Source of the DNA: Chondrus crispus | Lineage: Eukaryota; Rhodophyta; Florideophyceae; Gigartinales; Gigartinaceae | DNA length: 64,000 bases | Reading direction: 5' to 3' | Assembly: GCF_000350225.1 (NCBI RefSeq) | Contig: NW_005179264.1 | Coordinates: forward strand, 1-64,000 | Part shown: piece by piece, positions 1 to 10,300 of the stretch | Position numbering within the stretch: the stretch's first letter is position 1 | Layout of the letters: each line of letters opens with the position of its first letter | Notes under the pieces: generated by a model | Databases searched by the model: none | What the model saw: only the letters and a program-made list of their open reading frames with translations | Told to the model about the DNA's origin: nothing | Made by a program: the position numbers and the translations under genes

Positions 1-650
1 TCAGCCTCGACATAGCTGACAAGTATTACAGTGCAGGCCGACCTGCAATACAGTAGCCCACTACAGTACCTCGGTACTGTAGTGTTATGATAGATTGTTT
101 TGTATATTAAATATGGAGCGGACCGGCGGCGGGGAAAGGCGACAAGCACGGACTTGTCACCCACCGACCGTCAAGGTCCGACTTCCCGCTTATTCTAAGG
201 TAGCGTGCGCTAACTACCTTAGAGCGGCACGGAGCGCGGGTTGAGGACGCACGCGGTACGCCCACGAGCCGGCTCCGCCTCCGCCCGTCGGTACTGGATC
301 GTTACCCAGTACCGCGCCGGAGCGTCGAGGCGTCGAACCGCTCGCGCGTACCGGCGTCCTCCCCGTTCCCGCTCTACCACGCTACCCGGGCCCGCTGCCC
401 GGTGCCGTTAGCTGGTGTCCTGCTTCACCCCCGTCTTCCCGTTCGGACGGGGTCTACGTCAAGCTGTGCATACACCCCTCTCCGCTGGGGGTGTTTATGC
501 TACAACGGGTATGAATCCCGTATCGTCATGGCATTTAGCCGCCGGTAGTCAACGCAAAAGCGCAACTGCCCGTCCTTCTTAGGCACCAGTACAACCAGCG
601 AGGCCCATGCTGATTTCGACGGTTCGATTACTCCGGCTCGGAGCATAACG
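1..650 (-). mobile_element. Ty3/gypsy-type LTR retrotransposon fragment (fossil)
   Basis: On the minus strand at about 500-650 there is a short piece of Ty3/gypsy reverse transcriptase with the familiar [10 protein letters not shown] block and the preceding RAGVIEPS segment. It closely resembles the same part of the more complete element at 18-29 kb but belongs to a different copy. Bases 1-500 carry no reading frame I recognise; they may be LTR or untranslated sequence of the same element. The region includes a perfect 12-bp stem at 59-84. The piece ends where the transposase-like frame at 650-2620 becomes readable, so it probably inserted into or next to that frame. It is a broken relic cut by the window edge. 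Confidence 0.7.
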
Positions 651-694
651 AATGAAGTGCTGTCTTCATTTATTGGAGACATTGTGAAGGCAGT

Positions 695-2770
695 GTGGAA
701 GGTTTTGTAACTAAGGATTCCGATGGGAAAGAAATCGTTGTGTTCCTGGATTGTGTTGGTTTCATTGCAGACTACCCTGCGATATCGGAGACAATAGACG
801 TTCTCGTCCACACGTCGAACGTACCATGTCACTTATGCTACTTCGCAAGATACGACAAGTCGGGCAGAGGCGGTCCTGCCTACGGGTACAGGACATATGT
901 TCTTAGTGATCATCCAGCTTTCTGTCGCAATGAAGAGAGACTTCAAGTTTTCCGTAACACAAGAATATCCAAGGAGGAACTAAGAGGTTTAGGTATGGAG
1001 AGTCCGGAAGATTTTGAAGCTAGCCTCAATGCGTTACATCAACTGAGCATATCTCTCAAAGAAGTACGCGATCTAGTTCCTCGTTCTTCGGAAGGCATAC
1101 CTGTAGTTCCTGCTATATTTGATGCTTATCGGTCCTGCATCATTGCTCCGGATCATTTATTTCTTGGCTTGGCTCAGGATGTTATCAATTGTACATTGAG
1201 GCACGTACCGGTACAAGTGAGAAGAGATGCAGAGGAGTTTGCGAAGAAAAACCTGGCTTCAGGAGGCCTAGTTTACCAGAACCGTCTCATGAATATCGAG
1301 AGAATGGAAGTATAGAGCATGAGCATCTCGGCGATGCACTCTTTCCTCCTTATCGCACCTCAAGCATTCAAGAGTGCCTGGAAGTTGTACTGTACTACTA
1401 ATGGGACAGGACAGCCTGAAGACGAACTTGTGAGTCAATGTCTCGATTTGTTACAGGAGTTCCAGGAACTTGTCTCTCGAACTCAGTTTCATCCGGTTGC
1501 ATGCATCTACGGACCGAATGCTGTGCATGAGTACGATCTATCAGGGGGAATTCAACGCCTTCAATCGCTCAAGAAACGTTCAATTGGGTATGTTGAGAAA
1601 CTAGCAGCCCTTTTTCAGAGCTCCCAGAAGGCGAAGCAAGCGTTGGACAAGCCTAATGTACATCGGCTATTGGAGTTCTACATATTCACGTTACCTGCGT
1701 TTGGAAGTGCACAGTTTATACAAGAACTTGTGCTGGAAAAGGCTCATCAAGACATGAAGCGCGGAATAATGAAGTCGAACTACAAGAACTCACAGCTCCA
1801 AGCAATGGAGCATGCGGTTGCAAACGATTGGGCTAATCGCTTGGGTATTGAGTTGCAAGACGTCGACAAGAGTAGCTCCGACTGGACGAATGAAACTTGC
1901 AGATCAGTGCTCCGCCTATTTGGTCGTCCCGAATGGTGCTCCCCAATACATGGAAGCCTAAGGAATCAGCTTCAAGCAGCATTCCCAGAACCCGTTTTAC
2001 ACGTTTTAAGGACTAGAAGGAAAGCGATGTCCTCTTTAATATATTCAAGTAAGTCTTGGGAGCCGTCGAATTGTATCGAGAAAGCCTTAAAAACGAACGA
2101 GTGTCACAAGGATGCTAGGGACTTTCTGCAAACATACGTAGATCTTGATACGAACATCACCTCGAATGTTGAAGGAAATGAGTGCCTGATTACGGAGTGC
2201 AGGGAGGCACGGTGGGTCGTAACATATGGAAAGACTGACATACTGAAGAGAACTATCGTAAGAGTGGGTCCTGGTGATGTTATACAAAGCATTACCTGTA
2301 ATTCCGAAGAAGAGCTATTGAGATTGGATGATTTCACTGTAGACACTGCCCCTGTAGTGGGATCAAGTGATGCACGTCGAGTATTCTCGATGATATCTGC
2401 AATCTTCGTGGTTAAGACAAAAAATACCATGAGCGGTTCCAGGTCGTCTCAGAAGCATCGTACGGGGTTATATGCCCTGGTTGTGCCTTGCAAGAGGATT
2501 TCACCAGTTCTGTTCACGGTTGAGACAGCAAGCCCAGGGATAATTCTGATTCAGCTCTCTACAATAATGTCCGGAGGGCCATGGCTCTGCATGATTGTGC
2601 CCGTGAGACCGCAGATGTAAGTTCCTGCTCTGCGGGGGATGAAATTCGCCTTGTTCGACACAGACCGACCCTGCAGGAAGGTGGTTTTTATCAGATATAT
2701 GGCCGATACGAGTGATATCCTCCGCGAAGGGCGTGGAGACTTGGTGTGTTTAAAAGAAACTGATCGTAGG
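695..2770 (+). pseudogene. Tnp2/KDZ (Plavaka/CACTA)-like transposase remnant
   Basis: The frame from 695 to 1315 continues in the same frame at 1319-2620 after one UAG. The N-terminal part has a beta-strand segment ending in [16 protein letters not shown], followed by [10 protein letters not shown] and a stretch reading SDHPAF. This order (hydrophobic strand, D-x-PA, then a C-x2-C pair, then a short basic helix region) is typical of Tnp2/Plavaka/KDZ transposases. The later part contains EKAHQDMK in a helical region, as expected near the end of such catalytic cores. From about 2410 a different frame reads more protein-like (CPGCALQEDF and onward, to about 2710), so a frameshift and further stops are likely. 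The start is lost: upstream coding merges into the gypsy fragment near 650. Family assignment is by pattern only; other DDE-type transposases are possible. Confidence 0.45.
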
Positions 2771-2835
2771 CACCTTTAAACATTCAGTTTTGTATTGTAT
2801 CTATGAGTAAAGGTTTATGCACAGCAACTCTGCTT

Positions 2836-5765
2836 CTAACTATTGTTGTAAGAAACAAAAAGCTCTTCTCCGGAAGCAATATCTCTAGTTGCCACTACCT
2901 CGATCACCATATGCGAGCTGAGGTCATTGACGGAAGTCACCCGAGTTGTAGCAAAGGCTACATTCCGTTCCCTTGGTGCGATTAATCCTGCTTCGGTCAT
3001 CTCCTTTTCCGTGTCTTCCAATTCATACTTCGGGTCGTTGATCTTTGAGCAAGCGCAAAACTCCTTGGCAACGACGTATACCTCCTGACCCGTTACGCGT
3101 TCCATGGTAAGACCACCATTATTTAACGGGATCTGCAAGCCGAATGTCGTGAAGTCCTTGACAGTTGCACCGAGGATACCCTCTTCGCCGTAAGTCTTAG
3201 TTCGCTGTGAACGAGAGCTTATTTCGTCGTATATGAGACTTCCGTAGAAGTATCCGACCATTTCATTCTTAACAAAATTCCTCGAGGCGAATAAGCCATT
3301 TCCTGCAGCGTGGTGCTGGATCGTGGACTTCTGAACAAACACACCCAAATGGGAGCAGTCTAGAGCCAGAAGAACATCGCTGGGAGTACTACAGAGCGAT
3401 CCCTTCATAGATTTGGGCCAGGAAGGGACCGGTACTTTCCCATACCTCAGCTCGAAGTTCTGGACGCCCCAAAGAGCAGATATGAATCGTGTAACGTAGA
3501 CTGGCAATGTCTGAAAGCCTAGGAAACCAACTGGAGCCTCCCAACCGGGGTCCCTTTGTGTATGACGAGAATGAGAGACGACGAGTCTTGCATCGCTTAG
3601 AACTTGTTCTGATGTTGAAGTCACATCGCAGTCCTTGTCCAGTAGAGCAGCGGCAATTGATTCAACGAGAGCTTTCTTGACCGTCCTGTGTACATCTCCC
3701 TTAAGCTCGCAACTCAAAAACTTCCGGTGCTCCGGTAGAGTGATACAGGCCGAGCCACACGAGTAAGTCCCGCTGAACAGATCCAGTACTGGAGTTCCCG
3801 GAAGGGAGAACCTACAGATGATCTCCTTCAGCAATGAACGCTTTTCTGCTCGGGACGAACTACTCGTGATCGAGTAGGATCACTTGCAGATTTTGCACGA
3901 AGCTGCTCACCTGGGAGAAGCCTTGTAACACCATCAATGACGTTTGTCCAGCCTGGATACCGAGAAGTATTATGCCCATGACTTGAGTAGTCGACCAGTT
4001 CAAAGGATTCTGTATTGCTCAAGCCGTGCTTTGTAGCATGAATAGCCCTCATGGAAAAAGAGTGCAGGGCAGTAGTCTTCTTCCCAGCATTACCAAAGTA
4101 ATGACCAGGCTCCTTAATCATGACCACAGGAGATGGATCAACGTTGAGAACTACCTCATTCTCTTCTGTTACGCTCTGGAGCACTTTGAACCAGTCCTGA
4201 AACTGCACAGGAGAACAAGAAATGAAAGCGTGACCGCCATCACGGAGCCATGTGCTCGCGCACTGTGCAACTTGCTCCATCTGACTCTTGCTCAGGAAGT
4301 CATGCTCTGAGTTCGGCTATTCGTTTTCTCGACGGTGATTGAAGGGAGGATCTGTTAGCAGCAGCTGCACTTCTCCCTCATACCCTCCATATGGTGAGAG
4401 AGAATCGTCCATTTCTTGGAGATCCTTGAAGGAACATTCATAGGCTCGTGCATACTTCATCATTTCACTTTGAAGTCTTTCGCAAGCCAGGAAACATTCG
4501 CAGTTCTCCGCTCCATTGCATTCCTTCACATCCAGGAACACTTCTACACGTTTAGAATAAGAAGTTCCTTGAGCAACGGGGTGAACTTCTGTGGGACCCC
4601 GGCTTGAGTCATCGTTGGAGAGTAGTCCACATCGGCTGGTCTTTATGATCCTTTGTTCAATTGTGGGTAGCGAAGGAGGAGCTGCAGCGCTGCCTGGAGA
4701 AGGCAGGAACCCCTTGATTGATGACCCGTAAGCTTCTTCGACGTCTCTGAACCTCGGCGGAAGAGATTCGTTGACTGGATCGGACTGAAACTTGCGAAGC
4801 ACATCCATCTGCTCACCCGCTTTCCCGCTGTACAGAGAATCAGAGAGCACCACTGATTTGACGTCTCCTAGAAACAGTTCAGCTATTTCGCGTAAGTTTT
4901 CGTCCAGAAGTTCTTCCCTGGTGAAGGCTTCCGCGTCGACTTGATCAGAACTCAACGACTCTTGCATTGAAAGCTTCAGACAACGACTCTGCACAGAAGG
5001 CGCAAAACCTTCTGCCCTTCTCTTGATGACATGAAACGTAAATGTTTGGCCCTTGAAGAAGATATAGGGTGCCACCATAACCTCAGCTGATGGGAAGTGA
5101 ACAGAATGCGCGAATACGTCCCAGGCTCGAATAACGCTTTGAATGGCGAACCCGATGCGCTGGCCTACCTCCCTAGTGACAGTGAAAGAGGGCAAAACGG
5201 CTCTGCCTAAGCCTTCGACTGCTGCTTTCTTGTGCTTCTTCTTGGGTGGAGGTCTGGTACTGGCACTTCCTCCCCTCGCTGTCTTCTTAGGCCCATACCT
5301 TGCCTGAACTGCAAGCACCGTAGATATGAGAAAGAAGATTCTCTCAAACTGAGTAGCAATAGCTGAACGAAACCCTTCCCTCCTTGCTTTTGGCGCTCTC
5401 TTATGAGCAGTAAAGAAAGAGGAGACCAGCAACGAGTACTTGCGATACTGTTCAGGAACGAGCGTGTAGTAGTCCCACGCACGACTGTCAAAGGTGAACT
5501 CAAGCCTCAGCGAGCAGCATACGCAATAAGCCTGATCCATATAGTTTGTTTTCAGCTTCTCGATACCGCTGGCATTACTTTCTTCAACTCCACATCCAGC
5601 CAACAAATCCATTACGGCCTGCATTTGGAGTGCCTCACTCGTCTTCATCCATTTCAAGACTTCCGAATAGGCCACGCTTCCTTCTTCTGGGACTCCCTTA
5701 CTCCTAAAGTACGCGGAACGAATAGGAGGGAAGTGCCTCAAGGCGAGGTCTTCGGCCTTCACCAT
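2836..5765 (-). pseudogene. Beta-class DNA amino-methyltransferase fused to a SET domain
   Basis: The start ATG is at 5765. Residues 1-460 are a novel N-terminal region with a Lys-rich patch (PPPKKKHKK) that could be a nuclear localisation signal and a Cys pair (CVCC). Residues 472-475 are DPPF, the catalytic motif IV of exocyclic-amino (N6-adenine or N4-cytosine) DNA methyltransferases. After one in-frame UAG (4317-4319) the frame continues with a helix, the GG turn (LRDGGHAFIS) and NAGKKTTALHSF. After a frameshift near 3850 come AEKRSLLKEI and VLDLFSGTYSCG, the SAM-binding motif I. DPPF before FSGT is the beta-class order. From about 3340 to 2840 lies a SET domain: GNGLFASRNF, GYFYGSLI, then IASGEELFVSYNN at the C-terminus. 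The usual NH motif is replaced by an INDP-type stretch. Fusion of a bacterial-type DNA methylase to a SET domain is the notable point. Whether the target is adenine or cytosine cannot be told from sequence. Confidence 0.72.
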
Positions 5766-5820
5766 TTCTCAATGTCGATAGCGAGCTGACAATGTAGTGC
5801 GTTAGTAACTGTGACTTAGA

Positions 5821-5886
5821 TCTGTTCAGGTATCCCCAACCAGCTCCCGATAGGAACCTTACTTCGGCGTCCTTCCCCTATAAGAA
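5821..5886 (-). repeat. 66-bp inverted repeat, left arm
   Basis: The reverse complement of this stretch matches 6831-6896 over 66 positions with two differences that I count by eye. It lies 56 bases upstream of the methyltransferase-SET start. Flanking bases TTAGA occur just outside both arms, offset by one base, so a 1.07-kb insertion with terminal repeats is an alternative to a mirrored promoter. Confidence 0.9.
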
Positions 5887-6830
5887 ATGCCACCAGTTTA
5901 CCACGCTGAAGCCAAGACAACAAGTAATATACACTGAGTTTCGGTTGCCAGCGAGTGGAGAGGACAAACCACAGGTGCGACTCGCGATACAACAGCCTGA
6001 AGACCTCTTAAAGCAAGGAAATCAATCTGCGTGGTTGATAAACGGGCGGTCCAGACGGACGTAAATGCAACAGGCCCCTCCTGGACGGTATAGTGTGCAC
6101 TAGTACGAAAGTGCTGTAACAGAAGAGAGTGGAGCGGTCGCAGTCATTGAGGTTAGTCCGCATTGGTGGTGCAGTCTAAACGGTTGTTGCAGGGGTCCTG
6201 GGGGTGCCTAGAGCATGGTTCACATTTTCTACATGTAAAAAATCAACCCTGATTCCAATGAAATTTCGCTGATTTTTCCACATGTAACTTACATGCGCAG
6301 ATCTGCACCTGGGCCCTAGGCCAGAAAAATTAACGGGTGCTAGAACCTCAAAAACTGTATGATTTTGAAATCATGGCAGGGTTCCACCAATGCTTGCTTG
6401 ACCAGGGCGCAACCACTGACCAGTGTACAACCAGTCGTGTAGCTACAAATCCAACTCACAGTTGCGGCCCTTTACCGCATCATCCGTCCTTTCTCATTGG
6501 TCTTTTGCCCAAACTGACGCTTTCTTTGTCACAAGTGGCGCACTTCAAATCTCTCTCCTCTTCACATACACCTTCGCTGCATAGCACAGCAGCGCTTCTC
6601 CCCTCTTGTCATCGCGGTGGTAATATCTGTTTCCTGGACGGCTTGTTCCGCATTTCTGTTTCACCCGTCGCGTCTATCTCTCTATCATCGTTCAGGTTGC
6701 TGGTTCTCTGGCTGCTAGTGACAGCGCTTTGCGTTAGGCAAGCAAAATCTGAGTGACCCCTTCTTGCAGCGTTCTCTCTTCGGAAAGTGGATTGTTGGTT
6801 TTTGGTTTTTAGTTTTTGGTCTGAGTCTAA

Positions 6831-6896
6831 TTCTTATAGGGGAAGGACGCCGAAGTAAGGTTCCTATCGGGAGCCGGTTGGGGATACCCGAACAGA
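6831..6896 (+). repeat. 66-bp inverted repeat, right arm
   Basis: This arm mirrors 5821-5886 (two mismatches by eye) and begins with TTCTTATAGGGGAAGG. It sits directly upstream of the start codons at 6914 and 6938 of the ParB-like gene, matching the position of the left arm before the opposite gene. Confidence 0.9.
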
Positions 6897-6913
6897 ATTA
6901 GACAGGTTTCAAG

Positions 6914-9287
6914 TTGGTCAAGTTTAGAGACTCAAGAATGGCCCCGAAAAGTCGAAAATCTCCTCAGAGTCGTAAGACTCCTCAGGGGCTCAGGAGTGCC
7001 CTTGTTACGAGACAAAGGGCTTCATCTGCGTCTCAAAGTACCGCTGCTGGCCGAGCATCTTCTGGTTCCGGTCCGCAGTCTGCAAATGACCGTGGTTTTG
7101 TTGGGGGCCAATGTGGTTCTGTTTGCTCGTGTTAGTGCTAACGATGCGCGCGTGAGGGTTGGAACTGCAAGCTTGTTCGGAGAAGAGGGTGGAAGACTAT
7201 TTTATAACGTGCATGGCCACGACATGAGGGAACTTCTGAATCGGACCGAAATCGTGCCTATCTGGAAGAAAAGTTGGGACACGGGTCGTGAGACAGTTAC
7301 ATATGCGTATAAAACTCCCTCAAACGAGGAAATGCCGCATCCCAAGACACTGGCTGACATTCAGGCCTTTAAACTCTATGACTGGTCTCTGGATATGATG
7401 CAGGTTGAGGGAGATGCCCAAGTGGACATGATGGATAACGATCTCCCTGATGCACCCCGGCCTCCGCCTCAGCAGCCTCTTGTGCAGAGTGCCTCAGCTC
7501 CTCTTACCCCTGAGAACAACGGTACGCCTGTTCGTAAGAGGCTCCTGAGGTATGAGAATCAAGAAGAAGGCCCTCCAGTAAAGAGAATACTCCTGGATAC
7601 CCCTGCGCGAGGTGATGAGGGAAGGCCTGCTTCCCCAGCTATCGAGGTGGTTAAGACACCGGAAGAGGATAATGTGACCCCTCATCCACCAGCTGATGAG
7701 GGTGGTAGTCCAGGGGACGGCGCAATCACCGCCCAGATTGGGGCTGGAGCTCTTCGAATGTCTGATTATATGGCCATAAATGTGATGGTGAACATCAACA
7801 GCGTTGAGTTCCCCGACTATGGTCATGCGGCGAGAGAAACGGAAGTAGGACACGTTAGTGGTATGAGGGACAGCTTCTTGGGTAATGGTTATCTATCCAG
7901 CGCGGGAACCATTACAATCACTGTAACAGACAAGAGGTTCCTGGAGAATCCCGAAAGCTTCTTGGAAAGTGGTAGACGTCTCCATCTCCCAACGAAGGGA
8001 GTCGACGGTGAGCACAGAAAGGAAGGTCTCGTGCAGGCGCAAGCGTTAGCAAAGACACCGGAAGAGCGTGAAAAGCTAACGTGGGTACCGGCGCAGGTAT
8101 ATCTACGTCCTGATGGGCTGCCTATGTCCGACTTTGAGATTATCGGCGTCGGTGCCAATCTCAACGTACCCAACAGCACTGTTCGCAAAACAGACTTTGT
8201 CGACAACATCCATAGCGCCATGTCATGCATTCGCGTTATGATGGAACAGACTAGTGTGCAGTTGTCCACTCTTACTCGACGGTCTGTTGTTATGGTTATG
8301 GACTCCATGCGGATTCTACCTACTATATCAGCAAATCAGCGCCGAAAATACGCAGCCATTGCTATGGGCTTTCTTCGAAACGGTATCCCCTCTAGTGCTC
8401 TCAAACAAGGCTCTGGGCAGATTGGATTGGCCCACGTGGACAACTCAATATTCCTTGGCTTCGACAGGCTTTGCATGTCGCTTTATCTGCAGTGCTTGGA
8501 TCTCTTCCTAATCACTGCAGTACGGAGAGGTGCTTCTGAACAGTCAAGGGCACTTTTCTTTCAGCACATACAGGTGTTTTACATGCACATACGCGTATTA
8601 GGTACTGCAAGGAAGCTTTCTGCTGAGCAGTTGCTCGATTTGGAGGTACAGATCACCACATCACGTGTCCAGGTACGCAAAATCGTCTGTAACAACATGT
8701 CCAAGTTTGTTTTCAAGGCTAAGCAGACAATGAATTAGTCTCTGGACACGAGGGTTGCAAATCTCAGGCGCTACATACACAAGCATTTTGAAGGTGACCA
8801 GCCGAAGACACCGAAGCCCGCAGTCTCCGCCCCGTCACAGCCCCGCCGAACTGCGAGGGCGAATGCTGGTAAGCCGCCTGCAAAGGCGCCTGTGCCTGCT
8901 GCTCTCCCATCGGTGGGTAACAGGACTCTTAAGGCGAAGCGGACCGGTAAGGGTTTTCGTTTGAAGAAGCCACCCAAGGTTCGGGAACCAGTTCCGGAAC
9001 CGGACGATCATCCGAAGGAACATGAAAAATTCGCTGATGACCTCCCTGGCCTTCCACCGCCCTGCTTTAGTGACCCCGAGCCTTGGAAGGGAGAGGATCA
9101 GCCAAGTTGGGCGCACTTTTCCGCACTTAGGCCTTATCTATGGGGAGGATGGGAAGAGGAGCACCAGAAAATAGAGCCTCAGTCTCCGTGGTTGCGTTCG
9201 CTGTTCGTTCCGGAGAACCATCGTGCGCATGCATTCGTCAACTGCAGGCAAATGATGGCAATCCATCATGCGGTGTACTTGCTGTAG
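6914..9287 (+). pseudogene. ParB/sulfiredoxin-like domain protein with basic tails
   Basis: Two early frames are used. A Ser/Lys/Arg-rich N-terminus starts at 6914 (or 6938, MAPKSRKSPQSR), and the main frame runs from about 7100 to 8738, so a frameshift near 7110-7130 is likely. The main frame continues in frame past a UAG at 8736 to a stop at 9287, giving a Pro/Lys-rich tail. Residues encoded at about 7770-8200 fit the ParB N-terminal fold: VNINSVEFPDY, then SFLGNGYLSSAGTITITV, then VDGEHRKEGL (the ParB G-x-HR box), then WVPAQVYL and an Asn-containing helix (GANLNVPNST). In bacteria this fold acts in plasmid partition, CTP binding, nuclease activity and as partner of DNA methylases. A Pro-rich linker with PVKR basic clusters precedes it. 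The role in this element is unknown. The divergent methyltransferase gene suggests a joint function in DNA marking. Confidence 0.55.
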
Positions 9288-10300
9288 TGCAATACGCACC
9301 TGAAAAAGGGGGTGAAAAGAAAGGAAAATATTTGGATATGAAAAGTAGTCCGGGTTGGGGGACACACGTGTGAATAATTGCACAGTTTTAATTTTTAATT
9401 GTTTTATTTTATTTAGTTAATTAGTTAGCATTAATTTTGCTGACATTAGATTAGATTTAGGATCTAGCGCCGCGAGCTACTGTAGTGGCTCCGGCGGGGC
9501 GATATATACCTTAGCCCTCTGACCACCAAGTCAGTAAAGGTAACCCGAGTTGCCAGAGTTGAATGTCGCCTTGGTCGAAGTCCGTCTCTACCAAGACGCT
9601 CCCTTTTACCTAAGCCTACGGCATCCTTTGCGCTCGGGGGTTCCCTTCTCTTTTTCTTTTATTTCCCTATTCATTCCTCTACTTCTATTTCTATCTTTCC
9701 CTTAATTGTGTTGGTTCCACTGGAGTCGGTTGCGACCGATCCGGTGTAGGTGTTTTAGCCATCGGGCAACACGTCGTGTAGCGCTGCTACTATTTCAAGT
9801 TCCGTCGGAAGGCTGTTGCGACGACGCCTCCGTCGAAGGTCTTATTGTATAAGACAGAGTTGGTACCACCTACCGCGATTGCGATCGCGCTGGTGAGGGT
9901 GTTTCTAGCCATCGGGCAACACGTCGGTAGTAGCGCTGCTGCACAATTACAATCCCGTCGGGTAGTGCTGAGCAAGCCCCCGTCGAAGACCTTGAATTAT
10001 ACCCAAGGTGCTGAAGACGCTCGTCGAGCATTGGCCTTACAACCCAGCGAACCAGGGTTACATCCTCGTAGAGAAGCCCAACCCGCACTCGTCGAGCACT
10101 CAAGTCTTCACAAGTCTCTACCACCATTTTCCTCCCGGGCCCGACATCTTTCCTTACCCCCCGTCGGAGTTGAGCTACCGTGGGCCGCAAGCCCACACAA
10201 GGGGAAAGGGAGTCTCGAACGCTCCGTAGCGCGTGCCATCGGCAGTTGTTGTTGTTGCTGTTGTTGTTTTCTTCTTTTTGTTTGACCGTCGGACTGTGTT
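9288..10300. other. Spacer with AT-rich block and repeats, no clear gene
   Basis: After the ParB-like gene comes an AT-rich stretch (9375-9450), then a region with a roughly 150-bp imperfect tandem duplication (about 9706-10000). Frames across 9845-10285 and 10008-10229 stay open but show no family I know. A short TTG/GTT run at 10245-10270 encodes a misleading Leu run in the frame above it. The sequence may be a small insertion that separated the dioxygenase gene from its original 5' end. Confidence 0.4.
9706..10000 (+). repeat. Imperfect tandem duplication, about 150-bp unit, two copies
   Basis: The string GCCATCGGGCAACACGTCG occurs at about 9759 and again at about 9911. Flanking segments match in the same order: GTTGGT.CCAC, GCGAT, the shared string, TAGCGCTGCT, then CCGTCGAAG. 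The copies have diverged by scattered substitutions and small gaps. Confidence 0.75.

Larger units (their letters stand above)
5766..6913. promoter_or_regulatory. Divergent promoter region between methyltransferase-SET and ParB-like genes
   Basis: This 1.15-kb stretch separates the two divergently read genes. It is bounded by the two arms of a 66-bp inverted repeat, each ending 18-60 bases before a start codon. The repeat begins with a TTATAGG stretch that could act as a TATA-like box. Between the arms I see no convincing gene: the frame at 6337-6756 lacks recognisable motifs. An ACATGTAA-rich patch lies at 6230-6295. Shared regulation of both genes is inferred from the mirrored arms. Confidence 0.5.

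Noticed and set aside
6337-6756. 139-codon frame between the inverted-repeat arms
   Set aside because: No motif is seen, it is Ser/Leu-rich, and it lies in the divergent promoter. It is most likely a chance frame.
9845-10285. 146-codon frame and the Leu-rich signal-peptide-like start at 10180-10290
   Set aside because: The Leu run comes from a GTT/TTG microsatellite and the region is a repeat. The true dioxygenase start is probably later.
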